Below, piece after piece: positions 33,475 through 43,085 of a stretch of 64,000 nucleotides of DNA; within the stretch, counting starts at the first letter, position 1, and the number at the start of each line of letters is the position of its first letter. Under the pieces are notes generated by a model that saw nothing but the letters and a program-made list of their open reading frames with translations, did no database searches and had not been told where the DNA came from. The stretch spans positions 41,030 to 105,029 of the forward strand of contig CAMDGM010000007.1 of the NCBI GenBank assembly GCA_945898015.1. The letters run 5' to 3'. Made by a program: the position numbers and the translations under genes. Source of the stretch: PVC group bacterium. Lineage in GTDB: Bacteria > Verrucomicrobiota > Kiritimatiellia > CAIKKV01.

Positions 33475-34744
33475 AGCCCGCCACGGCAAACACCTCGCGG
33501 CCGGCCAGAAACGTCCGGACCGGAAGGCCGGTCAGCAGCCAGCCCTCGAAAGGCGTATTGCGGGAACGACTGGCAAATCGGGAGGCCTGCACCGTCCAGC
33601 GCCGGGCCGGATCGAACAGGGTCACATCGGCCACCGACCCGGGACGCAGGGAGGGCTCGCCCAGTCCCAGGACCGCGGCGGGCCCGCCCGTCCAGCGCCG
33701 CACCCAGTCAAGCGGAGCCATCCCCCCTTTTTGAACCAGAATTCCATAAGTGACCGCCAACGCCGTTTCCAGGCCGATAACCCCGTTGGGCGCCTCGGCA
33801 AACGGTCGGGCCTTGGCCGCGGCCGAATGGGGAGCATGATCCGTGGCCAGGACGCTGATCGTGCCATCCCGCACGGCCTCGCGCAAGGCATCCCGGTCCC
33901 GGGCCGTCCGCAAGGGGGGGCTCATTTTGAAGCGCGTATCCGCGCCCGGAATGTCGGCATCCGTCAAGGCCAGGTGGTGGGGTGAGGCCTCGCCTGTCAC
34001 CCGCAGGCCCTGCGCGCGGGCGGCCCGGATCAGGGCCACGGACTCCCGGGCCGAAACATGCTGGATATGGATGGCGCAGCCCGTTTCGGCCGCCAGCCGG
34101 ATATCGCGCTCCACAATGAGGAACTCGGCCGAGGACGGGATGCCCGCCAGCCTGAGCGCTGCGGATTTCACCCCCTCATGCAGATAACCGCGGGCCGCGG
34201 GATCAAGCGCGTGATCCAGCACCGCCAGCCCCAGCGCCGCGGCCATCCGCATCCCCTCGCGCAAGACGCCCTCGTCCGGAACCGTGGACCCGTCATCGGT
34301 GAAAGCGCGGGCGCCGGCGCAAGCCAGGGCCGGCAAGTCGGCCAATTCACGCCCCGCACGGCCGCGGGTCAGGCACGGACACGGAGCCAGCCGGGCCAGA
34401 CCGGCGGCTTCACCCCGGGCCAGCAGCCGGCGCACCTCGTCAGGCGAATCCAGCGGAGGGCGCGTGTTCGGCATGACGCCGAGGGTGACGATGCCCCCCT
34501 GCGCCGCGGCCTGGCAGCCCGAGGCCACGGTCTCGGCCTCATCGTTCCCCGGCTCACGCAGATGCACGTGCATATCGATGGCCCCGGGCATCACCCACAA
34601 CCCGGCCGCATCCACCACCGTGGCCGGCTCCCGGAGCGCCCCGGGCTCCACCACCACGCCGCCGGAGATAGCCACGTCGCCGACCCCATCACGTCCCGTC
34701 GCGGGATCCAACACGCGGCCGCCCCTGATTATCCAGTTTTCCAT
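33473..34744 (-). CDS. pyrC: Dihydroorotase
   Basis: 423 residues, class I type. Metal motif DMHVHLREPG, MPNTRPPLDS substrate contact, HIQHVSAR, EASPHHLAL and ATDHAPHS with the catalytic Asp; C-terminal PGSVADVTLFDP and SRNTPFEGW. Interconverts carbamoyl-aspartate and dihydroorotate in pyrimidine synthesis. AGGAG stands before the ATG. It follows the res gene of the defence operon by only 31 bases on the same strand, so a housekeeping gene may be transcribed from the defence operon. No pyrB partner nearby. Confidence 0.93.
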   Translation of the reverse strand: MENWIIRGGRVLDPATGRDGVGDVAISGGVVVEPGALREPATVVDAAGLWVMPGAIDMHVHLREPGNDEAETVASGCQAAAQGGIVTLGVMPNTRPPLDSPDEVRRLLARGEAAGLARLAPCPCLTRGRAGRELADLPALACAGARAFTDDGSTVPDEGVLREGMRMAAALGLAVLDHALDPAARGYLHEGVKSAALRLAGIPSSAEFLIVERDIRLAAETGCAIHIQHVSARESVALIRAARAQGLRVTGEASPHHLALTDADIPGADTRFKMSPPLRTARDRDALREAVRDGTISVLATDHAPHSAAAKARPFAEAPNGVIGLETALAVTYGILVQKGGMAPLDWVRRWTGGPAAVLGLGEPSLRPGSVADVTLFDPARRWTVQASRFASRSRNTPFEGWLLTGLPVRTFLAGREVFAVAG

Positions 34745-34775
34745 ATTAAAAGCTCCTCTTCCCCTTGGCCCAGGC

Positions 34776-37457
34776 TCACCTCGGAATCGCCAGCCATTCG
34801 AGCGTCATGTTATCCGCAATGACATCGTGCGGAATCAGGAGATACTTCCACGGCTTGCCCTTATAGGTCTTCGCGTGGTCACTCGCCCGCTTGCACCACA
34901 TCACGGCCACGTCTTTCTTGGCCATGACGTCCGTAGCCGTCATTTCGTCGCGGCGTTTGGGCTCCAGCATGTAGATCGTGGCTTCCGTTTCGGCCACAAA
35001 ATCCGGCTGATATTCGAGATGGTCGGCGCCAGCCTTGTAAAATATCTGGAACTGGCCCTTGGCGGGCTTGAACCACTTCGCTGACTCGCGTTCTAAAATG
35101 ACGGCAAGCTTGCGCTCGGGGTCCGACTGGAACTTTTGCACCGGGTAGAGGCAGCGCTTGAACCCTCCAAAGAGATACTTCGCCATATTGCTCTTGTCCG
35201 CCGGCGGCTGGCGGTAATCGAGCACCGGATTCGATGCCGAAGCGGTGTAGGCGCTCGGTTTCAATTCGCAGAACCCCTGGCTGACCTTGACTTCGTAGCC
35301 CGTCGCCTTCTCCCAGTAATGCTCCTGCATCTGGACATGGATGAAACGGGCAATGTCGCGTTGGTAACAACTGAGCACCTTGCGCACCTCATGCTCATCG
35401 GGCAAATAGGCGCTCAGGTGTCTCACCACCTGGCCGGCAAGATCGTAAAGCAGGTCAGCGTGGGCGTCATAAGAAACGTCGTCGAAATCGACGAGTCCGC
35501 TCACGACGTAATCCTCAAGACGCAATTCCTGAATGCCCCCCTTGCCCATGGCGATCACATCCACCTGATCCGTGCGCAGGTGCTTGGCCCAAAGCTCTTC
35601 CGACACCGGGGGATAGTTGAGCGTGCCCAACTTGAGCGTGAATGCGTTGAAACCCGACTGAACTTTACCGGTGGGCACCACGAGGATGCGGGGAATATCA
35701 ATGGTCTGTTGAATCACCAACTCCGTCGTCTTGGCCACAATGGCCGCAATGTCCGGTTTGGCCGTCACCCCGTCCAGTTCCAACTGCGAGGGACGATACT
35801 GGGCGGCGACATCTTTCGCCACCCACGCCTGCACGTCGGCATTCGTCAAGCAGGACACACCGGGTAGCGTCTGCGGCTGGTTTTCAAGTTTGCGGATCAC
35901 CTGATACGCAATCTGTGCCACCTTCTGGTCTTCCGGCGTTTTGAAAACGGGCAGGTCGGCCGCTTGGGGCACCAGCGTGCTCGTGGTCGTTTGCTCGGGC
36001 TGCAATCCCAGTTTGCTCGCCAGTTGGGACTGCGACACCACCGTCACCGTTTTCTCGCCCAACTGCTCCGGTTCCAGTATCACCTGCTGCAACCGAATCG
36101 CCGAGTCGGGTTTCTTGGCCTCGTCCACGATCTCCTGAAATTTGTCGTGCGCAATGATGTTCAGGCGGTCCACCGTGTTGACGCCGGTGCGCTTGCCATA
36201 CGGCAGGCGCAGGCCGCGCCCAATGGACTGCTCAATGAGGATGCGCGCATTGGCCGCCCGCAACGGGATGATGGTGTAGAGGTTGGTCACGTCCCAGCCT
36301 TCTTTGAGCATGTTGACGTGAATGACAATCTCCGTCGGCTCGTCAGTGTGCTCGACCTTTAGCAACCGCTCGACCATCTCGTCCTCTTCCGCCCCGGTCT
36401 TGCTGGAATCCACCTGAATGACCTTGGTCTTGTAGCGGCCCTCAAAGAACCCATCTGACTGAATCAGATCGATCAATTGCTTGGCGTGCGTCGTGTCCCG
36501 TGCGATTACCAGGACAAACGGCTTCACGATATAGGTGCCGACTTCACGGGCGTAGGTTTCGAGTTCAACCTTCACCTGTTCGTGCAATCGGACGCCATCC
36601 TGAAGTTTCATCAATTCGACGGCCTCGGGCGTCATACCGGCGGGGTTGAAATTCTTGCGGGTAACGACGGCCGGTTCCTTGACAAACCCATCCGCCATGG
36701 CCTTGCCAAGCGGATAATCGAGAATGACGTTCTTGAACGGCACCCCACCCTTGGCCGTTTCCACGAATGGCGTGGCCGTCAGTTCCAGCCCGATGACCGG
36801 CTTCAACTCGTTAATCGCCCGCACGCCGGCGCTGGCGCGGTAACGGTGCGACTCGTCCATGATCAGCACCAGATCGGGCAGGCCGGCCAGATACTCGAAA
36901 TAACTCGCGCCGATGTATTCGGAGAGCCGCTTGATGCGGGGCGATTTCCCGCCGCGGACTTCCGAATTGATCTTCGAGATGTTGAAGATGTTCACCTTGC
37001 ACCGGAGCAACTGGTCGAACAGCGTGCCCGCCTTCGCCTCGTAGTTGTCCCCCGTGATGATCTCCGGCGCATCGGTGGCGAACTCCGCAATGCCCTTGAA
37101 GACATACTTGGACGTGTTTGGCGTAAAGTCAGCTATCAACTTGTTGTAGATCGTCAGGTTCGGGGCCATGACAAAGAAGTTGTTGATGCCATGCGCGAGG
37201 TAAAGATAACTGATGAACGCGCCCATGAGGCGCGTCTTGCCCACGCCGGTGGCCAGAGCGAAGCAAAGCGATGGAAATTCGCGCTCGAAATCGGTGACGG
37301 CTGGGAATTCGGCGCGGATGATTGCCAGCGCGGCGGCGCAGTCGGCCCCCTTCTTGGGCGGAACGATCTCCGTGATGCGGTCGAGGATTTCCAGCGAACG
37401 GCGTTGCGGGTGACGCAGGCTCAGGCGGCCGGCGATGGCGTTGACGTGGTGGTTCAC
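34776..37457 (-). CDS. res: Type III restriction enzyme Res subunit
   Basis: 893 residues. SF2 helicase: Walker A ATGVGKTRLMGAF (about 77), DESHRYRA (about 200), ELTATPF, VNMLKEGWDVTNL and IEQSIGRGLRLPYG. The C-terminal PD-(D/E)xK nuclease is seen as YQPDFVAETEATIYMLEPKR (about 822). Cuts DNA after ATP-driven movement, guided by Mod. The start is GTG at 37457, overlapping the stop of the DUF1016 gene by four bases (GTGA). With Mod it forms the type III system; an unrelated nuclease gene stands between the two subunits. Confidence 0.92.
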   Translation of the reverse strand: MNHHVNAIAGRLSLRHPQRRSLEILDRITEIVPPKKGADCAAALAIIRAEFPAVTDFEREFPSLCFALATGVGKTRLMGAFISYLYLAHGINNFFVMAPNLTIYNKLIADFTPNTSKYVFKGIAEFATDAPEIITGDNYEAKAGTLFDQLLRCKVNIFNISKINSEVRGGKSPRIKRLSEYIGASYFEYLAGLPDLVLIMDESHRYRASAGVRAINELKPVIGLELTATPFVETAKGGVPFKNVILDYPLGKAMADGFVKEPAVVTRKNFNPAGMTPEAVELMKLQDGVRLHEQVKVELETYAREVGTYIVKPFVLVIARDTTHAKQLIDLIQSDGFFEGRYKTKVIQVDSSKTGAEEDEMVERLLKVEHTDEPTEIVIHVNMLKEGWDVTNLYTIIPLRAANARILIEQSIGRGLRLPYGKRTGVNTVDRLNIIAHDKFQEIVDEAKKPDSAIRLQQVILEPEQLGEKTVTVVSQSQLASKLGLQPEQTTTSTLVPQAADLPVFKTPEDQKVAQIAYQVIRKLENQPQTLPGVSCLTNADVQAWVAKDVAAQYRPSQLELDGVTAKPDIAAIVAKTTELVIQQTIDIPRILVVPTGKVQSGFNAFTLKLGTLNYPPVSEELWAKHLRTDQVDVIAMGKGGIQELRLEDYVVSGLVDFDDVSYDAHADLLYDLAGQVVRHLSAYLPDEHEVRKVLSCYQRDIARFIHVQMQEHYWEKATGYEVKVSQGFCELKPSAYTASASNPVLDYRQPPADKSNMAKYLFGGFKRCLYPVQKFQSDPERKLAVILERESAKWFKPAKGQFQIFYKAGADHLEYQPDFVAETEATIYMLEPKRRDEMTATDVMAKKDVAVMWCKRASDHAKTYKGKPWKYLLIPHDVIADNMTLEWLAIPR

Positions 37458-38629
37458 GACGGCACCTCGGATTTTCTCACGCGGAGACGCGGAGACGCGG
37501 AGGGCGTTCGGAGCAACTTAACCTCGCGATTGATTTCCGCCCGGAGTTCCGCCACGGTCGGCACAAAGAGTTTGTACCGGCTGGCAAATATCTTCTGCTG
37601 GTCCTCGCCCAGCGTATATCGAACAACCGCGTCGTTCTTGTCGGCACAAAGAATCAGGCCCAACGTCGGATTATCCCCCGCCGTGCGCTTTTCACGATCA
37701 TAATAGTTCACGTAGAGTTGGAGTTGCCCCAGATCCTGATGTGTCAGTTTGCCGGTCTTGAGGTCAATGATGACGTAGCATTTCAGGATCGTGTGGTAAA
37801 ACACCAGATCGATGTAAAAATGGTCCCCGTCCAGCGTCAGCCGCTCCTGTCGCGCCACGAAGGCGAATCCCTTGCCCAACTCCAGCAGGAACGATTGCAG
37901 ATTGTTGATCAGGGCGGTCTCCAGTTCGGACTCGACCAGCTTGGGCGACTCCGGCAATCCCAGAAATTCCATAACCACGGGGTCTTTAAATATGTCAGCC
38001 GGTTTCTGGATCTCATGCCCTTTCGTGGCCAGCCGCATCAAGCCTTTCTTATCGCGGCTTAACGCCAGACGTTCGTAAAGCAGGCTGCATATCTGCCGTT
38101 CCAGTTCCCGCGCCGACCAATTATTCTGGATCGCCTCGATCTCGTAAAATGCGCGGGCTTCCGGCTTATCCACACGAAGCAGTGTTCGATAATGCGTCCA
38201 TGAGAGATTGGAGTGTAGTTGGCCGGGCGCCCAGGATTCAACATGCACCGCGTGTTGTTTTTTAGAACGCACCGGCAAAAGGCTACGCAGTGCGTAGCCT
38301 TTTTCGCCGCCTGCCAGTTGAGGGTATTCCAAATAGAATTTTCGAAAGTATTTAACATTTGCGAGGCTGTACCCAGCACCATAGTCCACTTGCAGTTGGG
38401 CGGTAAGGTTACGAATCAACCCTTCGCCATAATCAGCGCGGGCCTCGCCCTTCTGCTCTTCCTCCACAATCTCTCGGCCAATCAGCCAGTTTGTCATCAC
38501 CTGCGTCGTATTCACCGACCTGGCCACGGCAGACTTCGCCGATTCGAGAATCTCCCGTATACGGCCGTATATCGAAGCAACTTCCGTCTTATTTATATCC
38601 GTGTTCATCCGTGTCATCCGTGGTTTCAT
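37454..38629 (-). CDS. DUF1016 / YhcG-type PDDEXK nuclease
   Basis: 391 residues. N-terminal DUF1016 helical domain (about 20-150: NWLIGREIVEEEQ, ANVKYFRKFY). C-terminal nuclease fold with FYIDLVFYHTILKCYVIIDLK split by the motif Asp and Asp-x-Lys (about 275-300). YhcG proteins are frequent riders in restriction loci. The ATG overlaps the mod stop (ATGA) and the stop overlaps res (GTGA). The first residues (MKPRMTRMNTD) and the last (PRLRVRKSE) are encoded by short repeats that in many genomes are intergenic. The gene therefore looks like an inserted cassette that captured flanking repeats. Confidence 0.88.
   Translation of the reverse strand: MKPRMTRMNTDINKTEVASIYGRIREILESAKSAVARSVNTTQVMTNWLIGREIVEEEQKGEARADYGEGLIRNLTAQLQVDYGAGYSLANVKYFRKFYLEYPQLAGGEKGYALRSLLPVRSKKQHAVHVESWAPGQLHSNLSWTHYRTLLRVDKPEARAFYEIEAIQNNWSARELERQICSLLYERLALSRDKKGLMRLATKGHEIQKPADIFKDPVVMEFLGLPESPKLVESELETALINNLQSFLLELGKGFAFVARQERLTLDGDHFYIDLVFYHTILKCYVIIDLKTGKLTHQDLGQLQLYVNYYDREKRTAGDNPTLGLILCADKNDAVVRYTLGEDQQKIFASRYKLFVPTVAELRAEINREVKLLRTPSASPRLRVRKSEVPS
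37481..37502. repeat. Short tandem repeat GCGGAGAC
   Basis: Two full units GCGGAGAC plus a partial third at the 3' end of the DUF1016 gene. Similar 8-9 base tandem motifs occur between genes in many bacteria (from memory). Confidence 0.6.
38597..38623. repeat. Short tandem repeat ATCCGTGTC
   Basis: Three units ATCCGTGTTC, ATCCGTGTC and ATCCGTGG at the 5' end of the DUF1016 gene. On the minus strand this encodes the MTRMNTD stretch, a familiar product of an intergenic repeat read as protein. Confidence 0.6.
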
Positions 38630-40257
38630 ATCAAACCAAGCTCCTGTTGACCAGACTTCGGCGGCGCCTTGGGCAGGTTCTCCACCTTGAGGCTGTAATC
38701 GTCATGCCCCCACTCGCACCGGGAGAGCACCTGCTTGGGGATCTTCTTCACGGTAAGATTTGGATAACGCTCCGGTCCGTCTTTTGGCGCTCGGAAAGCG
38801 GCGCAGAGCACCAGCAACGTGCGCTCCGACCCCACCTCGTCGCTCAATTGCGCAAGCTGGTCCGCGCTCAGGTGATGGGTGGTCACGTAGATGAAATCAT
38901 GCTCGGTGGAGTGGCCGTGCTGCCAGTAAATCGTGTCACTCGGCGCGTAGGTGAAGCCCTCCAGCTTGCAGGCGGCTTCGGCCAGCATGGCGGCGTTGAA
39001 CTCCTTGCTGATCACCCAATTGCCCCACTTGTCCTTTTCCAGCAACGACGGCGCGAGCTTGTAGTAGCGGAACCCGCCCCCGCCCTTCCAGCCCACAGCC
39101 TCCGTGATGCCGCCAGGATCCTCGCCATCAATGACCTTCTTGAGCCGGGGAATGATGTGCGTATGACAATGCTCGCCCAACTCAACCATGATCCACCGAC
39201 GCCCCATCTTGTGCGCAACAGCGCCCGATGTACCGGAACCACCAAATGAGTCGAGCACCCAGTCGCTGGGGTTGGTGGCCACTTCCCAAACACGTTTTAG
39301 TAAGCGCTCCGGTTTCGGAGTAGTGAAGGGATCGCCAGGAAATAGTTTATCGATTTCAAGCCGTGATTCCTGATTGTGACCGGCTTCCTCGTAACTCCAA
39401 ATTGCTCGCGGCACGACTGGCTTCGACTGGCTCAAGAACTTCTTAATCCGAGGCATCCTTCCCATTCCGTCCCTTCCCCAATACAAAAGATTATCCTCAA
39501 CATTTTTCTCGTGTGTGCCATGATCATAAGCCCAAACACGCGTCCGACTGGGCAATATTTCCTTCTTTGTGAAGGGATTTATTATCGGATAATATAAATT
39601 TGGACGCTCTTCAGCAGACTTAGCGCATGTGTAAGCGGCCGAATTCCAATCGCCTCTTGGGTCATTATCAGGATTCCTGTAATTTGCGAGTTGGGACAAG
39701 TTTTTATCTAGTCTGTTAGGGCGCCAAATCTCCTTATTCTTGGCGAAAACGAGGATGTGGTCGAAATCCGAACTGAAAAACTTTGCATCGTTAGCAGGTG
39801 AGACACGCTTGTGCCATGCCAGATTCGCCACGAAATTCGTCCTTCCAAAAACCTCGTCAGCCATGACCTTAAGATAATGACACTCGTTATCGTCGATCGT
39901 TATCCACAAGGATCCTTCCTCTGACAATAGCCGGCAGATCAAAGCCAATCGATCCCTCATAAGTGATAGCCACACAGAATGCTCAACGCCATCATCGTAT
40001 TGCTTGAACGCTGAACCCGTATTGTATGGAGGATCGATAAAGATGCACTTGATCTTGCCAGCGAATTCCTGTTCGAGCGCCTTGAGAGCGAGGAGGTTAT
40101 CGCCGAAGATGAGGCGGTTGTCGAAGAGGTCGTTATCCGTGACGCGATGCTTGGCGTGATACGACTTCTCCGGGTCTTCCAGCAGGATGCGCGGCTCCAA
40201 CCGGGGCCTGTTTTCCTTCCCGATCCACGTCAATTCGAGTTTTGGGTTTCTTGTCAT
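38626..40257 (-). CDS. mod: Type III DNA methyltransferase (Mod, beta class)
   Basis: 543 residues. Catalytic motif IV IFIDPPYNTGS (about 72-80) comes before the SAM site WVLDSFGGSGTSG (about 334-345), the beta-class order; the target-recognition part lies between. Adenine-N6 methylation is expected. The central 500 bases (about 39480-40000) are clearly AT-richer than both ends, which suggests exchange of the recognition domain. The start overlaps the stop of the SMC-like gene by four bases, and the stop overlaps the DUF1016 start. Confidence 0.93.
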   Translation of the reverse strand: MTRNPKLELTWIGKENRPRLEPRILLEDPEKSYHAKHRVTDNDLFDNRLIFGDNLLALKALEQEFAGKIKCIFIDPPYNTGSAFKQYDDGVEHSVWLSLMRDRLALICRLLSEEGSLWITIDDNECHYLKVMADEVFGRTNFVANLAWHKRVSPANDAKFFSSDFDHILVFAKNKEIWRPNRLDKNLSQLANYRNPDNDPRGDWNSAAYTCAKSAEERPNLYYPIINPFTKKEILPSRTRVWAYDHGTHEKNVEDNLLYWGRDGMGRMPRIKKFLSQSKPVVPRAIWSYEEAGHNQESRLEIDKLFPGDPFTTPKPERLLKRVWEVATNPSDWVLDSFGGSGTSGAVAHKMGRRWIMVELGEHCHTHIIPRLKKVIDGEDPGGITEAVGWKGGGGFRYYKLAPSLLEKDKWGNWVISKEFNAAMLAEAACKLEGFTYAPSDTIYWQHGHSTEHDFIYVTTHHLSADQLAQLSDEVGSERTLLVLCAAFRAPKDGPERYPNLTVKKIPKQVLSRCEWGHDDYSLKVENLPKAPPKSGQQELGLI

Positions 40258-43085
40258 GATGCAAACATAACGTCTGGTGTTAGAGGATGGAAGCCAGGTG
40301 CCAGCAAAACTATCTGTTTCACACTCGATGTTTTTCGCAAGTCTTGTTGCCTAGGCTCCCATCCTAGCATGTAGAGTTTGCCGTTTGTTGCCCGCGCCAT
40401 ATCCAACGCGCGACCTTCTTGGTGAAGGCCAACTATCACTGTGAAAGAACGATCTATTCTCTGATGAAGACGGAGCAACGACTCGACGAAACGAACGAGT
40501 TCCCTGAAACTTGGTTGATCCATCTCCTGTGCCGGATCATCAAGCAATATCCATCCTTCTTGGAACCGTTTTCGGGCAAGATAATAGGTAAAGAACCATG
40601 CCAAACCCAGTATATGACGCTCTGCCGCGTTGTAAACATACCGAATGTGTCGGCCGGTCTCGCCAGCCTGAACGGACAATAGCTTCCCGCGTTGATCAAT
40701 CTTTAGTGTTGGCCGTTGCGGTAACAACCAAGACGCCGATGTAAGTGTCAAAGTGATTTCCATCCAGACCCTGCCAAGTGTCGTAGGCAAACGGTCTTTT
40801 AACACCACTTCCAATCGTTGTTCGAACGCTTTCTTAACCTCGCCAATGGCTTGAGGATCTTCCAGCGCCTTATCGGCCTCTTGCGATAGACCGATGAACT
40901 CCTTTGCCAGACGCCCAGCCTCCAGCCGGGCGTCTGCATAAGTCTTTGGGGCTTCGGGAAGCACCCTCATCCGCTTGAGGTCACCTTTTAGCTGCTCTCG
41001 CTGTTTCGGATTTATAAGCCAATCCTCCAGCAGAGCGCCCTCAGGCAAGAAACGAGTAAGCCAGTCCGTTAGACGGGCTTGATCATTTACAGCCAATGGA
41101 CATGTGGACGAACTGGTTGCCTTTAGTTTTACATCCAATTCCTTCTGCCGGTTCTGAATCTCAACGTAACGAGTGCGTAGCGCTTGCACGGCCACATTGG
41201 TTTCTTCCTGTAGTGCCACAACAACTGCCTCAATGCCCTTTCTGTCTTCCACATCACTGTTACAGACAGGACAAGTGTGCGGGTGCTGATTAACCCAATG
41301 GCTTGATAAAAACTGTCTTGATTGATCGAGTAAATCAAGTCGGCTACGGAATGCTTTCCCATCGCTTTCCACCGAAACTCGCTCTTTGGCCAGACTCTCA
41401 AGTTCGCATTTAAGCTCTTGACCGTCTGCTTGAGCCGCCGAAGAGACAGACAACCGGGATGCAAGCCAAGCGCCCCAAGTATCGATCTGTATAATGGCGT
41501 TATCTATTTGATCACGCAGGGGCAAGAGACGATTTTCCAGTCGTTGTCGGAAATCAGCGGATAGTCTTGCTAGTCCGTCAAACTCATCAAGTCTTGCCTG
41601 TATTTCTTGTGCGAGTTGCGATTCAGATGCTCCTTTCTCCTGGAGCTTGGCCACGATTCCGGCCAAACGATCAACGAGATTGGCATCTAGGTTTGTCCAG
41701 TCTGACGAAAGTTTTGAAGCGTGGCTTCCATCCTCACCTGAAAGTCGCCCCCAAAAGCGCAACCAATCGAGAAACTCAGGTGATGCTCGTTGAAGCTCCT
41801 TTAGCATTAGTTCTTGCGCAAGCCCTTTGTAGGCGGTTGAACTAAGTTTAATAGCGCCACTTAATCCGTGTTTTCGTGTAAAAGCCAACTTGATCTCATT
41901 GGCACGATGCTCTTCCTGTGCTAACCACGATGAGAGATAGTCAGCCAGATCGGAATAGCCCTTTAGAACTCGAGCAGCGAGTTCCTCGTGAGCCATCTTC
42001 GTAAAATCAATCGAATCCTCTTGGTTCAGGACTATCCCGTCGAACTTCCGCTTACTTTCCCCATCTGCATTCAAAGTAAATGGAGTTTCTTCACCCTCAC
42101 CCCAAACAAAACTTGGATTCGCATTTCCGCGATTGAGCGGAGTAAGGTAATCTACAAGATATTTCTCAGGGGTTGAACGCCGCAAGTCTTTATCAACAAG
42201 GAACTCTTCAAGCCTGGGGGAGGTCGCAAAGGCAGCCAGGGAGATCGCTTCGGCCAAGCTCGACTTCCCTGTTCCATTAGGTCCACTCAACACTATAGCC
42301 TGTACCTTATTACCTTCCGAACGATCGGCAACAACTTCCAAGTGATCGAGATTACGAAAGTTCCGGACACGAAAACGATGGAACTGCCGTACTTCCGACT
42401 CGACTTGATCTGTCTCTACAGGATGATAGGACTTTGCCTTTTCCTCCAATTCACGCGCAATGGTGCGAGCGCGCGAACTGTCGAATCTTTTCGAGAAGTT
42501 CGCCATCTCGCTCGAAACCTGTATGTTAGCGGATACCCATGCCTCTGCTTCTTTTTGTGATTGCCTCAGAAGAGCACGAGTATGAAGTAACAACCGCGGC
42601 ATACCGTGACCGTCCAGCGCGGCATGAACATTGTCCATACTCATTTTTACGGCGTCAAATGATATCTCTTCCGCCGCGCCGGATTCACGGCGCAGTTCCA
42701 AAATGTGGTCTTGCCACTTGCTCCATTCATCATTGTCAACCAACCAAACGATGCCGACCCGCCAAGAACCAACATGGTCTTCCCCTTCGCCGCTCTCTAT
42801 TTTTCCGGTGTAGTTCGACTCCCTTAGCAATCGTGACCGCAAACCAAGCGCCTGACTCACCTGACCTTCCAAGAGCACCGGTTCATACGGCAGGAGAAAC
42901 AGAATCCATCCGATTTCAGCGTCCTCGATAGCCAAGGCCTTTGCCTCCTCCCTGACCACCTCGTTCGTAAGCGAATCTGCTGAAAGCCATCGCAGACGTA
43001 CAGCACCCCCCCCCATTTTAACTCCAATGGCAGTCTGATATTGGCGGGTGAGCCAACTTTCGCAATACTCAAGCCACGGCTGCAT
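40254..43085 (-). CDS. Rad50/SMC-like ATPase of the defence operon
   Basis: 943 residues. An unassigned N-terminal domain (1-235) is followed by FRVRNFRNLDHLEV and Walker A LSGPNGTGKSSLAEA (about 270). Long coiled coils (about 380-790) flank a zinc-hook-like HTCPVCNSD (about 605). A signature-like NAAERHILGLAW (about 820) and Walker B WILLDDPAQEMD (about 848) close the split ABC ATPase. Expected to act on DNA ends or as a sensor, as in Lamassu LmuB, Gabija/OLD relatives or Rad50. Overlaps the SIR2 gene by 17 bases and mod by four. GC is visibly lower than the surrounding chromosome. The N-terminal domain is unlike standard Rad50 and is the part to study. Confidence 0.85.
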   Translation of the reverse strand: MQPWLEYCESWLTRQYQTAIGVKMGGGAVRLRWLSADSLTNEVVREEAKALAIEDAEIGWILFLLPYEPVLLEGQVSQALGLRSRLLRESNYTGKIESGEGEDHVGSWRVGIVWLVDNDEWSKWQDHILELRRESGAAEEISFDAVKMSMDNVHAALDGHGMPRLLLHTRALLRQSQKEAEAWVSANIQVSSEMANFSKRFDSSRARTIARELEEKAKSYHPVETDQVESEVRQFHRFRVRNFRNLDHLEVVADRSEGNKVQAIVLSGPNGTGKSSLAEAISLAAFATSPRLEEFLVDKDLRRSTPEKYLVDYLTPLNRGNANPSFVWGEGEETPFTLNADGESKRKFDGIVLNQEDSIDFTKMAHEELAARVLKGYSDLADYLSSWLAQEEHRANEIKLAFTRKHGLSGAIKLSSTAYKGLAQELMLKELQRASPEFLDWLRFWGRLSGEDGSHASKLSSDWTNLDANLVDRLAGIVAKLQEKGASESQLAQEIQARLDEFDGLARLSADFRQRLENRLLPLRDQIDNAIIQIDTWGAWLASRLSVSSAAQADGQELKCELESLAKERVSVESDGKAFRSRLDLLDQSRQFLSSHWVNQHPHTCPVCNSDVEDRKGIEAVVVALQEETNVAVQALRTRYVEIQNRQKELDVKLKATSSSTCPLAVNDQARLTDWLTRFLPEGALLEDWLINPKQREQLKGDLKRMRVLPEAPKTYADARLEAGRLAKEFIGLSQEADKALEDPQAIGEVKKAFEQRLEVVLKDRLPTTLGRVWMEITLTLTSASWLLPQRPTLKIDQRGKLLSVQAGETGRHIRYVYNAAERHILGLAWFFTYYLARKRFQEGWILLDDPAQEMDQPSFRELVRFVESLLRLHQRIDRSFTVIVGLHQEGRALDMARATNGKLYMLGWEPRQQDLRKTSSVKQIVLLAPGFHPLTPDVMFAS

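Noticed and set aside
36477..37703. 408-codon plus-strand frame opposite res
   Set aside because: His/Arg/Gly-rich shadow; res motifs are complete on the minus strand.
37481..38623. Short tandem repeats as a possible CRISPR array
   Set aside because: Units of 8-10 bases without spacers and located in coding sequence; no cas genes.
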